From Lepeophtheirus salmonis (lineage: Eukaryota; Arthropoda; Copepoda; Siphonostomatoida; Caligidae): DNA of 64,000 nt. Within the stretch, counting starts at the first letter, position 1. Every line of letters starts with the position of its first letter. The notes under the pieces are model-generated. The model was not told the origin of the DNA. It did not search any database and saw only the letters and a list, made by a program, of their open reading frames with translations. The DNA lies in NCBI RefSeq assembly GCF_016086655.4, contig NC_052139.2, positions 3,782,001-3,846,000 on the forward strand, in the 5' to 3' direction. A program made the position numbers and the translations under genes. This document shows, piece by piece, positions 1 to 10,829 of this stretch.

Positions 1-2175
1 TTGAAATTACTCAAATCTTATCATTGAAATTCAAGAACACTACTTTGTAGTTATCAACCTCTTACAATTTATTTATGTATATACGAATACATCATGTCCT
101 TGGGCTAAAGGCAAATAATAAAACATTAAAGCATTTACAGGCTTCTTGGAATTTTTGGACATTCCATGATATAATAGATTGTTAGATTGGAAGAACGACT
201 AAAGGGTATGTACACTTTGATTGAGGAGATAATTCTCATTTGACAGTCCCTTAAGTGCGTTATACATTTTCCGAGATGATAAAGGAGTATCAAATATATT
301 AATACTCCGTTTAAAAGATTTAGAATCATTCCGGATTTTGCAATAGTAAAGTACTTCTTTTCCAAACTCTACCAATCACCTAAAAAAAGAATAAAATCTT
401 AGTTCATGGTAGTCTTTCGTCTCGAGCTGTACAGATTCAAACCGTATTGTAGCTGGCCAGGATCTGATGGGTAGTATGGCGGTGTCATCTAGTTTTGTGT
501 TCGTCCTTATTTATTTAGTCTAGTCCAGTCTCAAAACCGATCCTATAATTGCTTATGATCATCGGTCTTTTGGACTGTCATGATTAGAACTTATTTAAAA
601 AAATAAGGAATAGACTTGAGTAACGTCATGAAGAACGAAATTTTATAAGTTTCTAGACAAATATTTAGAACTGAACTGGACCGGACAGAGATGGATGGGA
701 TTGTAGTCTTTGGTCTTAAAGAAGGAGAGACACAACACTACTGGTGTCAGCTTCAAAGAGGGTTTTACTATGAGTAAGGTTTGAAGCAAAGATAAAATGT
801 AGAGACCTTTATGGTCCATGATAAGTATTTTTAGGAGAGGAGGAGTACCTCAGAGAGTTTTTTTTTATCGAAGTGACATTTTTTTTTATTTCCTTCTTTT
901 CTATAAATATGAAATTTGATCCGTTTTGAAAAATTTAGTAGACTTTGACATTTCTATCAGACTGCTTCTAATTATTTTTTGAAGATGACAAATTAAATAT
1001 TTCCATAAAAAACTGGACTAAATTAGTTTTAATATTCGAATGTTGACTTTTAACGCTATAAAAATATCTGCTCACCAAGGCCCTAATACAAACAATCTAC
1101 AGGGCATCATTTTGACATTAGAGAACAAAAGTCAAGGAAGATAGCCGAAATGTAACTCTTTTTAAAACCGGTCTAGCGATAAAAAATGGTTGTACTTTGT
1201 TTAAAAATAGAAACCAAAAAATCAATAAGGACACCCAGACATTTTGAAGAACTTTTTGAAGGAGAGCAGTTTAGCTATCATGATGTTTCGTTAGATCAGC
1301 TACAATCAGCTGTGACGAGGGAGAATAAGGAAATAAACAAGATCAAGGACAGAATGACTTCGATATGGATCCTCAATTCTACGACGCTAAGTCCAACAAG
1401 GACTTACAAATAAACCTCCGCAACAAATCCTATAGAGTACTCACCGTCTTTTATGATCAAGCTTGGAATATGGAAAATAAATTTCACTACTCAGGATTTA
1501 ATGTAACACTGATAAAAGCCGAGAAAATTTTTATTCTTCAGATTGCCAATTTAAAAAAAAACCCGGGCATGTTATAAAATACACAGGATTTTCATCACTA
1601 GATATAGTAATGTAAAATTGTATGTAGGTATTAAGGTGTTACCTCTTTAAAACAACAAATAAACATTGCCTTTTAAGGTCAGCTGTCGATGTTTCGGCTT
1701 CTTTTCCTTATCCGAGTTCTGAACGTTGATTGGTTGAATTATAAATAGCTCTTTTAAGCTGCTATGAACAATTATTGAATACTAATTGTAAAGTTGGCCA
1801 ACTACCAACTTATTTTGGGCCTTTTCTCTGTTTCCTTTTGAAATAAGATCCGAAGAATTATAATTTTTATTCTTTCAAAGACTCTTTATTCTATTCCTCA
1901 TTATTTTTCTCTTTGTCTGACTTAGGATAGACGACGTACACAAATACAAACATTTCAATTCCCTTTCACAGTGAAAGCAAGGAATTTAAGATTTGTCTTT
2001 TCATTTATTTTTATTATTATCCTTTTTTTGAAATATCGATCTAGATGGGTCATATTTATTTTTATTCGATGTCATTCTATATGTGTCTCGTCAACACAAA
2101 TGCAGGCTAGAATGATTGTTCTCAAAATTGACTATGGACCTTCTGTTTGCACAATTTATTATCCACAGGTGAACA
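1..2175. other. AT-rich non-coding DNA, no recognisable gene
   Basis: No gene is recognised here. Two short overlapping plus-strand reading frames (1186-1413 and 1365-1577) have fairly mixed amino-acid composition and could be a frameshifted remnant, but they match nothing I know. A diverged GGACCG/CGGTCC-rich repeat lies at about 410-740. The rest is AT-rich with short T runs. Confidence 0.5.
410..740. repeat. Diverged dispersed repeat rich in GGACCG/CGGTCC words
   Basis: This stretch mixes words such as ACCGATCC, CATCGGTC and TGGACCGGAC with 'agtctagtccagtctc'. Similar GGACCG-type words cluster at 7330-7430, 18330-18430, 36390-36880 and 61320-61560. I infer one old dispersed family; the copies are too diverged to define ends by eye. 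Confidence 0.35.
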
Positions 2176-2181
2176 ACCACC

Positions 2182-2433
2182 GTTTTTTTGTGATTGTAAA
2201 AGCTATTTAGACTGTTTAAGTACCTAATTAGTTAGGATGAAGTCAAATTACTTTTTTTTCTGAGCAATAAAAATCATGACTAATTTATCAAAGCAAGTAA
2301 ATCGGGAAAACATAATTTACTCTGTTGATAAATTAGTCATGATTTTTATTGCTCAGAAAAAAAAGTAATTTGACTTAATCCTAACTAGTTAGCTACTTAA
2401 ACAGTCTAAATAGCTTTTACAATCACAAAAAAG
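2182..2433. repeat. Near-perfect long hairpin (fold-back element)
   Basis: The left arm at 2182-2290 reappears as its reverse complement at 2327-2433, with about 36 bp between them. Landmarks shared by the arms are TGTGATTGTAAAAGC, GTCAAATTACTTTTTTTTC and CATGACTAATTTATCA. Only a few mismatches are visible, so the structure is young or kept by gene conversion. There is no coding capacity and no clear target duplication. It is probably a fold-back MITE. Confidence 0.8.
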
Positions 2434-2689
2434 TGGAGTTTTATTATTTTGCCATACAAAATGGAATATGGTTATTATTTATTGCAGACAAAAATTATTA
2501 ATGGGGAGATGAGGTGAGATGATTCATCTGCAAAGTTTTTTTTAAGCTCACAAGGCAAAAAGCTAAAAAACATGTGGATACTAGGTTTTACAAACAAGGG
2601 GTAGATCAAGGTTAATAGAACTATAAGATTATACCATAATGCGTGTACAACTGAAGTTTGACTTCCACCAAGCTTTTTAATATTGACGT

Positions 2690-2870
2690 CATAGTGTATG
2701 AGGGATCTTTGTCAAAATCGGTCTTTCTTGCCCAACAGTAGGTAAGATACATTAATTTGAAAATTATAGCAATAGTATTGTCTTACACTATGATTGGTTG
2801 GATGTTTTGTCAAAATCTGTTTGTCTTGCCCAGCAGTCGGTAGGATACATCAAATTGAAAATTCTAGGAA
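2690..2870. repeat. Two-unit imperfect tandem duplication, period about 98 bp
   Basis: The unit beginning near 2711 (GTCAAAATCGGTCTTTCTTG, then CCCAACAGTAGGTAAGATAC) recurs near 2809 as GTCAAAATCTGTTTGTCTTG, then CCCAGCAGTCGGTAGGATAC. Both units end with AAATTGAAAATT-type sequence. No coding signal is seen. Confidence 0.7.
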
Positions 2871-2924
2871 GCTCGACTACATGATGTTCTAAGCTTGTAT
2901 TTCTCTATAACCTTGGGGCAGATT

Positions 2925-3160
2925 TATATTTCTTGATTTTTGTTCAAGATTATTTTTGTCTTGACACACTGCATATCTAATTAAATTGTAAAATTCACAA
3001 CTATTATTCGACTCATATCCTTGATAACTCTTTACCATAAATATATAACATAAACAGCTGTGATATCTTTGATTACTGCTTAATGAGAGCACTGCTGAAA
3101 TGGAGTGGATAATAAAATTAAAAAAAAAAAAATCGAATGAAGCAATCACTACGAGTGTAG
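2925..3160 (+). repeat. R1 dispersed repeat, downstream portion
   Basis: The segment from TTGATTTTTGTTCAAGATTA through CATATCTAATTAAATTGTAA to AATCGAATGAAGCAATCA matches the reverse complement of 14590-14800 over more than 200 bp with modest divergence. The same TTGATTTTTGTTCAAGA word occurs in the copy near 21740. It is non-coding. Confidence 0.7.
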
Positions 3161-3352
3161 TTTGAAAATTCTGTGCCTCGTAGTATGAGTGTTGGCTCTA
3201 CTGGAGTGTATCGAGGTTATGTTTAATTATTAGTATCTCTTGGAAGAACACACACCAACTTTGAGCCAGACCACTCTTTTTCTTTCTCTTTGGCATTTGT
3301 TTCAATCGGGGAAGTGGAGTGATTTTCAAAAAGGGGACGAAAAAGAATTTCG

Positions 3353-3438
3353 TTTGTTGATTAAACATTACTTTATGAAAAGAAAAATGAGTTCGTTTTT
3401 TTTTTTTTTTCATCTTTTATAAAGTAATGTTTAATCAA
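3353..3438. repeat. Short inverted repeat flanking a poly-T run
   Basis: TGATTAAACATTACTTTAT at 3358-3376 is exactly inverted at 3419-3437, with a T-rich loop between the arms. It could be a small hairpin or a MITE remnant. Confidence 0.6.
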
Positions 3439-3529
3439 TACATTTTTCAAACGACCCTCGTAAATACTTTAACCCTAAATCTAAAATTTTTATTAAAAAA
3501 GTATTTGTATTCAACCTTTAGTGGTCTTA

Positions 3530-3830
3530 CAAAGTACACTTAAAGTAGACAAAAATGATTATAACAATAAAAATTAAGAAACTGATATATTTTATATGAA
3601 AAAGTCATATCCGGGCTAAATTAAGTTTCTTCATTAAAAACTAAAGCTAATATTCTTAGGTATCTTCACTTATCCCAGAAATTTGAATGCTAAGTATTTA
3701 ATGGACTCAAATATGTCTATGAAATTTTTGCTCCCTATATATATTTGAAATTTAAATAATTAATTGGGGGCTTCTCCTTTTTTTGATTTTTATTCTATGT
3801 TGTTTTTATGTTGAGGCACTGTATAGTGAT
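3530..3830 (+). repeat. R1 dispersed repeat copy
   Basis: The landmarks occur in the same order as in the copies at 9295 and 21440: AAAGTAGACAAAAATGATTA, then CTTATCCCAGAAATTTGAA, then GACTCAAATATGTCTATGAA, then TTTTTTGATTTTTATTC. No coding sequence is present. Confidence 0.65.
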
Positions 3831-5129
3831 ATATAAAATCATTTCTTATCGCCTCATTAATAATGCATCTTTAAACATTGTAGATATTATATACCTTTGA
3901 TAAAAAATAAACTCCTGATTGGAAAAAAAATTATACATTTTTCTTTGACAGAAAATTAATTAAAATATTTTCATTTTAATGTGTAAAATATCCTTAATGA
4001 TTTTTCATATGTATTATGAATGATTTTTTTTTCTTCGTTTTTTTTTTTGCTGTCAAAAGCATCATTTATAATTTCAATCACATCTCTATGTTTGTAAATA
4101 CAAAATATGTTTGTACATATATTAAAAATACTTGCTCTGATTCATAGATACACAATTTCAAGTATGTAGATTCCTCATGAAAGTGTATGTACATTAGTTT
4201 GTCCCGATTTAGTGGTAATATTTTTTTTATCCTTAAACTACAATAAAAAAACAGACGTTAACAAATTTTATTTTGAAAAAAATTGGAATTTATAAGAGTT
4301 TTAAGATGTTTTGAATGATTTTCGTTTTCCCTACTTTATCAACAATAAGTTTATAAAGGTTTCCATTTTTCTATGTTATTTCAAGATGCTAAAATGCGCG
4401 CATTTCAAGCTTGTAAAACTATACAATTGTAAAATTTGCTGGTACAAGTTACAACTGTGTTATAATGACGTTACAAACTGTATAGTTGAATCTTTGCCCG
4501 GTTAAAATACACGTATTTTCACATATCTATTTTTAAATAAAAGAAAATGAGTGCATTGGCGATTAAATAATTAACTCCTCCTCTTAACCTATACAAGCTG
4601 TAAATTATATAAGGAAATTGAACAGTGCTAGAAGATTAGTTAATTTTTACACTCGGAATTGCTCATTTTCTCTCATTTCAGCATAACAAAGAAAAATTTA
4701 ACGTTTGTTGAATTGTTAAGCAAAACGAATGAATATAATTTTTGTTAATGAAGTAGCAAATTATTTAGCTCTTTTCAGGCTCTTAATTTATTTAAAACAA
4801 GGTTTTTAACAGATAAATCACATACTAAATTCTGTTAAAAGTTTAACTTTTGACTTAAAGCTCGTATTAGGGACTGTAGAAGAGGTATGAAAAAGGCCAA
4901 TTTCGACTAAAAAAAAGGCCTGAAAGGACTCAAACCTTGTCAAAGTGAATTTGTTTTTATTGTCACCGGCACAAATTACCATGATGACAAAAACTTCACA
5001 AAAGTTTGTTGATACAACAATGTTTCTGCCAAATAAAAAAACACAAAAAAAGCATGGAAGGGCCAATTTAATATTAACACCCGTATATGGGCTTTAAAGA
5101 CAATTCCAAGGTTGAAATAGAGCCATTGT
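3831..5129. other. AT-rich non-coding DNA
   Basis: I see no gene, RNA or terminal repeat here. Short reading frames on both strands (for example minus 4818-5066) are low-complexity and unrecognised. Confidence 0.5.
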
Positions 5130-5200
5130 TAAACCATAATGTTTACTTATACTTAATCAGTGCAACTCCATCTGACCAGTTAAAGAAACATAAAAAAAAA
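5130..5200 (+). repeat. Dispersed repeat, inverted partner of 61985-62040
   Basis: The sequence around CTTAATCAGTGCAACTCCAT, continuing CTGACCAGTTAA, is found in reverse complement at about 61990-62035, nearly identical over roughly 45-50 bp with flanking AAACATTAT also shared. It is a fragment of a dispersed element of unknown class. Confidence 0.65.
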
Positions 5201-5627
5201 AGACTAGGTGAAGAGGTACAAATATATCGGCCCGAAAACGGGGCGTTCTAATGTACATATATATATATATATATCTTTAAATATTACAACATAATTTGAT
5301 GATTGCTACCGGGGGGTTCATTGAAATCTGAGCAATTACTAATTCAATTTAAATGAAGGTTAAGTGATTGAAATGAATTCATTTTTCGATATATTAAAGA
5401 ATAAGCAATTAGTTAAAAAACTAAACAAAGCTAAGCTCTCTAGCTCATCTAGACATGTCGGGAAAATGACACTTGAATGTGATACACAAATTTTCATTTA
5501 TGCACTCCCACCAGTTGGGTGTGGATGGAGACTTTTGACAACAGAAATGAAAGAAATCCTTCTCCTCCGTTGCAAGACTCTTTAGAATGAGTCATGTGAG
5601 TTCTTTTGAACTCTTTTTTTTTGACAT

Positions 5628-5855
5628 TTTTGGCCCAATTACAGCCATGATACCAATCCCCTTGACTACACATTTTTGATGCATGTCTAGGAAAAAGCCT
5701 GCAGTGTCTGTTATCCAAACACCAAGGACCTCAAAGCCATTGTGCCCCATCACTGGGACACCATGACAGAGCACTATATCCGGATCAAGTGCTAGGCCTT
5801 CCGCCACCGCCTGGAAGCCATCATTACTGCGGAGACCGATTATATTAATGATTAA
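5628..5855 (+). pseudogene. Mariner-type transposase, C-terminal fragment (broken)
   Basis: This frame of 76 codons reads as the last quarter of a mariner-like transposase. It opens with the FWP..S.DTNPLDY block, whose aspartate would be the third catalytic residue of a DDD triad. It continues with NTKDLKAIV, HWDTMTEHYIR and ends AFRHRLEAII before a stop, the usual C-terminal landmarks of this group. Two in-frame stops (after FLMHV and after IRIKC) break it, and the N-terminal and first catalytic parts are absent upstream. It is an inactive remnant. A long antisense frame over the same bases is a shadow. The family assignment rests on remembered motif patterns. Confidence 0.8.
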
Positions 5856-5879
5856 TATATCTAAGACAAACATCTATTT

Positions 5880-7850
5880 ATAGTATTAATTTTGTTGAAA
5901 TTTTATTGTTAATTAAAAAAATATATCTGATTGAAGTATAACATTCAAAGTGTTTAGATTTTGATGGACCACTCGGTATGTACTCCACCTCAGCCCAAGT
6001 TTTCGCTCATTTGTTTTTGAGAGAGAAAGAGTATTTGTTAAATATGTTAGAGATCTTCAGATAGTATATGAATACATTTGTACATATTTCAAGCATGTAA
6101 ATAGATTATGACAATTCCTTCGAAAATGTCTTACATTCAAGGTCAAATTAGTATTTCATTTTTTTTTTTCTTCAAACAACAGTTAAAGACTACACATTAC
6201 AATCAGGGATGTTACTGGTGTTATGTCGTCGGTCTTTATTTAGTATCAACAACTGCAGTACAGTACAGTGCTACTTTTCGGTCCTTAAAGAAACTAAAAT
6301 CTATCCGTCGTGACATCATTTAGTGTGTTGTATTTGGTAAATTGTATAAGCTTGTCTGCATGTCATATTTTCTTCAAATTGGAGACAAAAACAGCGAAAA
6401 GTTGAAATTCAATCATCGCAACCTTTTAATAATAAGTAGGGGGGGTCGGCAGGGGCTGTAGCTGTAATATTTGTTATCTATTTTTTTATTGATAGCTGTG
6501 GATTTTTGAATTTTATTTTTTTCCCACAAAATTTAATTTTCTGTAGATGGCCATGAATTTAGAACTTTTTCATGTTTTTAATGCAATTCCAAAAACCAAG
6601 GCCCCTCCAAACGAAATAACTTCACAAAGCGAATAATATATTAATGGAAGAAGAGGACAGGGATCTCGATTCAGCCGATCACAACTTCTCGATTAAGTTT
6701 CCACGATCACTTAAGTTTTTACAGCATATTTGTATTTATAGTTCATAGTAATTTTCTGAATCGTGAGTTAATGGATTTGATGACGTAGAAGTTCCTCTCA
6801 CTGATATCTATGACGTTCATTACGTGGAATATTAATAATACATAGATGGTTCATGCTAGATAAAAGAAAAAGACGCAGTGCGTGACTTAATTGGAGTAAT
6901 CTTCTCCGGCCTCATCCCTAAGTGCAGGGATTTACTTACAACTCCTCCTCAGAATCATACATTCCATCCTCCTAAAATGCCGCGAATTTCTCGAAAAAGT
7001 CAATACCCTGTCTGCCTAATTCAAAAATATATTATTTTCCTAATTATTAAATGGTTGCAATATCTGAATTTCAACTATTTGCTGTCGCTGTCCCTCATTT
7101 CGAGATAGAAAGAGCAAGCATGACGTGCAAGCAAACTTATACAGCGTACCCAATTTATTTTTCTTAATTATTCCGTTGTTTAGTAGAATAAATTATATAT
7201 TTGAGAAAAATTATAATATGTTCGTATTATAATGAAAATATGAATAATTTTTGAAAGATATGTGTACTGCTCTGAACACATACCATTATATTTTATTTGG
7301 ATGAATAGCCCATCGATATTTTTAGGAAAAAATCCAAGGACCGATTCATTGAAAGTCCTAATAACCGATAGGAATGGTCTTGATACTGCAGAGTACCGAA
7401 TAAATAAGGACCAACACAACACTAGCCGTTTTGTTTGGGTAGGGGGTTCTTTTTTTTTTTTTAAAATGGGAGAATTTTTTTGAAAAATTGCTTAGTAAGG
7501 AAAAATAAAAAAATAATGAAACAATTTGAGAAATATTTTATTAAAAGTTTTGAGAGTTCACTTTTTTTTTAGATAAGAATAAATTTGGAAAACAATTTTT
7601 TGAAATAATTTAATTGTTTTTATGTAGCACCTTCCTCCTGTAGTAGCCACAGGCCTGAATACAAAAACTACGCTTCTTCATAACCAGAAACATCTTTTAC
7701 ATCTGTTCGTCTTGCGAAAAAACGGTAATTCATTTTACACCTTCTAGTCTATAGGTGCTTGAATTTTTACTACTATCATTATTAAAATATTTACTTTGCT
7801 AACGTCATTATTGCAACAATTGTTTGATTATAATTGAATATCTACATATG
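5880..7850. other. AT-rich non-coding DNA with repeat fragments
   Basis: No gene is recognised. At about 6438-6560 a GGCAGGGGCTGTAGC word is followed by T/A-rich sequence; the same association (GGGGCTGTAGC plus AT-rich repeats) recurs at 23360. A GGACCG-type repeat lies at 7330-7430. Confidence 0.45.
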
Positions 7851-7852
7851 TA

Positions 7853-8175
7853 CATTAGGGTGGCCCTTATTGTGTATTGGAAGATATATGTTTTTACTTT
7901 CATTTTCCACCCTTTAATTGGTTCTAATTGTGAAAAAATTGTAACATTTAAGCAACATTCAAAGGCTGACCTTGGCTCTTAAACTTTTCATTAACATTTT
8001 ACCTTTCTCATCATTTGCTGACGTTTATATTTTTAAACGCAGAGGGAACGTAAAATAAATTATAGTTGTACCACTGGTTCTGACAAGGGAATAGTGCCCC
8101 AAACAACGGGTTCTTTTGTTTAAAAGGGTGATATAATTCAAAGTAAATCATTGATTTTTAAGGACCACCCTAATG
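7853..8175. mobile_element. Non-autonomous inverted-repeat element (MITE), 323 bp
   Basis: The ends are CATTAGGGTGGCCCTTA on the left and, read inward on the other strand, CATTAGGGTGGTCCTTA on the right. The interior has no reading frame. Related left ends occur at about 22367 (GGATGGCTCTTAAAAA) and 50666 (TTAGGGTGGCCCTTAAAAAT), so this is a family. No clean target duplication is visible, so the superfamily is unassigned. Confidence 0.65.
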
Positions 8176-8179
8176 CACA

Positions 8180-9290
8180 CCTAAATTTGTCCTTTTATCT
8201 TTTGCGAAAAGGAGGTAGGTGATATTATCAATAAAAATATATATGTATTTGCATATATTGCAAAAGAAAAAAAAGAAGTATTTAAAATACATTGATATGC
8301 GGGTGTAATTAAATATGTATTGAGCCTGGAGTGGAATGTACAAAATATCGAGAGTTTAACAATTTTTTCCCAAATATCGATGTTATAAATAGTGGATATT
8401 TGTGTTGCTAATAACTTTGATAGACATTGACAATAATTAATCTGTAGAATTGTAGTCTCCACTCAATTTAGAGAAAAAATTATTTTAGCTTACTTGTGTG
8501 TTTTTTATTGATTCGATGAAACAAAAAAAAAAAAAAAAAATGACATATGTATGTATATTTTTATAGCATATCAAATTTGTACAAGGTTAACTTTTTTAAT
8601 TCAGTAGACAAAATAAATTAATAATTACAAAAAAAAAAAAAATATTTAAAGTAAACCTCAAAATTTAAATCATTTTTTGTTCAAGAAAGTTAAAATGCAT
8701 ATTTTTCTATACAACTTAACTCATTGTATAAAAATGAGTATTTAACTTGATTTAATAAATTTATTAAAGAAACAAATTATATTTATTTGGCATCTAATTC
8801 GGTCAAAGTTGATGTCATTGTTATACGAACAAGTTATTTTTCATTTTGGAAAACTAACTTCTAATACAATATTTGTGAGATAGTGCTATACATTTTTGTA
8901 AAGTAGTTTTTTCAAAAGTTCTTAAAAACTGTTTTATTACAATATTTGTCAAATATGAAGAATTATAAGAGTACATTTTAAAAGCGCTCTTGACCGATTA
9001 CGATTTGTAGATTTAAATACAAAATTAAGCGGACATTTTAAAGAATAAAATGATTGAAATCCAACAATCTTTTTTGAGAAATAATATTGTCAATGTCAAT
9101 CAGTATAAGAATTTCTAAATTCTTCTTTCTTTTTCTTATTTTTATGTGTAAAAAACCCATACTCAAGACATTTTAAAATTATTCATAGTTATGTATTAAA
9201 AGTAGTGTTAGATTCAAGTAATTCTAGGAATATAAAAAAACTTAATTTTTCCATTTATATCAGCAAATTATAGAATATAAACCCTTAGGG
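8180..9290. other. AT-rich non-coding DNA
   Basis: No gene is seen. The stretch holds poly-A runs at about 8523-8540 and 8630-8642, and short unrecognised frames only. Confidence 0.5.
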
Positions 9291-9501
9291 TGCGCGGGAA
9301 ATGACTCTTAAAGTAGCCAAAATTGATAGTCACAATAAAAGAATAATAAATTTACAGGTTATTTTTAAAATGGGTGATATTGGAGAATAGCGTAAGTCAA
9401 TATCAAAATCAAATAAAGCTTTTAAACTACATAGCTAAAAGTCTTGGATATCAAAATGAATACCAAGCTAAAAATTGACTTAAATATGTCTATGAAGTAT
9501 A

Positions 9502-10263
9502 CGAGGTGTGTTCTTAAAGTAAGGTAACTTTTCATGTATTCCGGGCATTTTGGTGTACTCGATTTTCTTTTATGTTAGTAAACTCGCCACGAAAATATAT
9601 GAACTCTTTCAGCTATACAATATCCTTATTTATTTATGAGAGGCATAACGGTTAGAAGTATTTAGCGTGTTCGGCGATTTTGAGCTATTTAAAACATGTT
9701 TCAAAGAATTTGCATCCATTTATTTATGTAAAAAATGAAATTAAGCGCTTCAAAACAATTCTAATGTTAGTAGTGGCATAATAAGTGGTAGAAACTATAA
9801 CTATATGGCTAAGACGATATCAATGAAGAGCTTTACTCTAAACGCCCAAGGACGTCAATAACAGATGAAAACCGTCAAATCGCTATCAGAGAAGTTGCTG
9901 AAAATATTGACATATCGGTGGGCTCGAGTTATAAATTTTTTTCGAACGTTTTGGGCATGTGACGAGTGTCAGCAAATTTTGCCCCATGTGAATTTATTTA
10001 GTTCCCAAAACTGAAGAGAACTACGAAAGGACGGAGATTTGCAACGATTGAGAAGATAAAAGCTCAAGGCTATACCGAAAAGGGCTTATGAGAAGTGCTT
10101 CGAAGATTGGAAAAAGCGATGGCAGAAGTGCATATATTGTATCGGAGAAGGAATTAATTTAAAGGGGACGGTATAAGTACTAATTAATAAATTAATATGA
10201 ATTAAAATTAATATTTTTTCCTACAAATACAAAATCCCTTTACTTTTTGAGCACCACATCTCG
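9502..10263 (+). mobile_element. Internally deleted mariner element, 762 bp, with TIRs and TA duplication
   Basis: The left end CGAGGTGTGTTCTTAAAGTA and the right end read inward, CGAGATGTGGTGCTCAAAAA, form imperfect terminal inverted repeats. A TA dinucleotide flanks each side (9500-9501 and 10264-10265), the Tc1/mariner hallmark. Inside are N- and C-terminal remnants of a mariner transposase joined across a missing catalytic centre. At 762 bp it is far below the roughly 1.3 kb of intact mariners. It is non-autonomous. Confidence 0.8.
9698..10185 (+). pseudogene. Mariner transposase remnant, catalytic core deleted
   Basis: The recognisable pieces are spread over several frames. QRICIH near 9702 corresponds to the N-terminal start. 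KRPRTSITDENRQIAIREVA at about 9839-9898 leads into a DISVGSSY helix-turn-helix segment and LGM-RVSANF. KGRRFATIEKIKAQ near 10030 is followed, in another frame, by EKCFEDWKKRW, a characteristic C-terminal block of Mos1/irritans-type mariners. The catalytic aspartates that should lie between RVSANF and KGRRFA are missing, so the gene cannot encode an active enzyme. Several stops and frameshifts are present. The subfamily is inferred from memory. Confidence 0.75.
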
Positions 10264-10510
10264 TATAGATATCAAATAAAGAAATGATTGGATATTTAAC
10301 TTTTCTTGATTTTTTTTTTCAATATTGTTGACCCACTAAAAATTACGTATTATTGAGATAGTCAAACTGACATAACTATTGCACTTAGATTTGATCAATT
10401 CAAGTAAATACTTTTAGTCGAACTCGGCTCAATATTCAATTACTCGAACTAGATAGTTATAACTCGAATATACCACTACTGAGCTCATAGTATAATCAAT
10501 ATTTTCTTAC

Positions 10511-10754
10511 TTTCTGAATGTAATTCTGTATTCACGGATGTGTTGTTGGTATCATTGAGAAGTGAATCGATGGAAAATTGTTCACCTTTGGACACTGATT
10601 CATTGTTATTATTATGGATATTACTATGATGATGAATATGGCTATGGTTATTTGGAGCGGTTGGAGAAGACTGGTAGATCCGTTTTCGCTTCTCTCTAAG
10701 AAAAATATCTCCATCCACTCCAAGACCCAAATATATGTCTCTATTATGATCCAT
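10511..10754 (-). CDS. Candidate first coding exon of a transcriptional regulator with an eh1-like motif
   Basis: The frame opens with MDHNRD at 10754 and runs 81 codons to a good splice donor (AAA|GTAAGA, exon end at 10511). Visible features are a basic patch KRKR near residue 23, a His/Asn-rich run at about residues 36-51 (HSHIHHH, NIHNNNN), and FSIDSLL at about residues 61-67. That last motif fits the eh1 consensus used by homeodomain, forkhead and T-box proteins to recruit Groucho. No DNA-binding domain is present, and no partner exon lies in the 10.5 kb downstream on this strand, so any remaining exons are outside the window. Support comes from the core-promoter motifs directly upstream and the absence of repeats. 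It could still be a fortuitous frame; the protein family is not identified. Confidence 0.5.
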
Positions 10755-10768
10755 AATACTACAGCACT

Positions 10769-10827
10769 ATATCCCAGAGAGTGAATAATAAATGATCAAC
10801 TGATAGAGAGAGAGAGAAAGAGAGAAT
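10769..10827 (-). promoter_or_regulatory. Predicted core promoter: GAGA tract, Inr and DPE
   Basis: On the minus strand a CTCTCT tract (10804-10827) is followed by the arthropod initiator TCAGTT (10803-10798), with A+1 at 10801. At +28 to +33 (10774-10769) the sequence is GGATAT, matching the DPE consensus at every position and at the obligate spacing. The first ATG is at +48. No TATA box is evident. GAGA plus Inr plus DPE is a known architecture of arthropod developmental genes. Its use here is inference. Confidence 0.55.
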
Positions 10828-10829
10828 AA

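Larger units (their letters stand above)
9295..10340 (+). repeat. R1 dispersed repeat copy split by a mariner insertion
   Basis: The left part (AAAGTAGCCAAAATTGATAG, later GACTTAAATATGTCTATGAA) ends at the TA target of the mariner element. The right part (TTTTCTTGATTTTTTTTTTC, then TTGTTGACCCACT) resumes directly after it at 10264. The order of landmarks matches the uninterrupted copies, so the mariner jumped into a pre-existing R1 copy. Confidence 0.6.

Noticed and set aside
5592..5873. 93-codon minus-strand frame
   Set aside because: Antisense to the mariner C-terminal remnant at 5628-5855.
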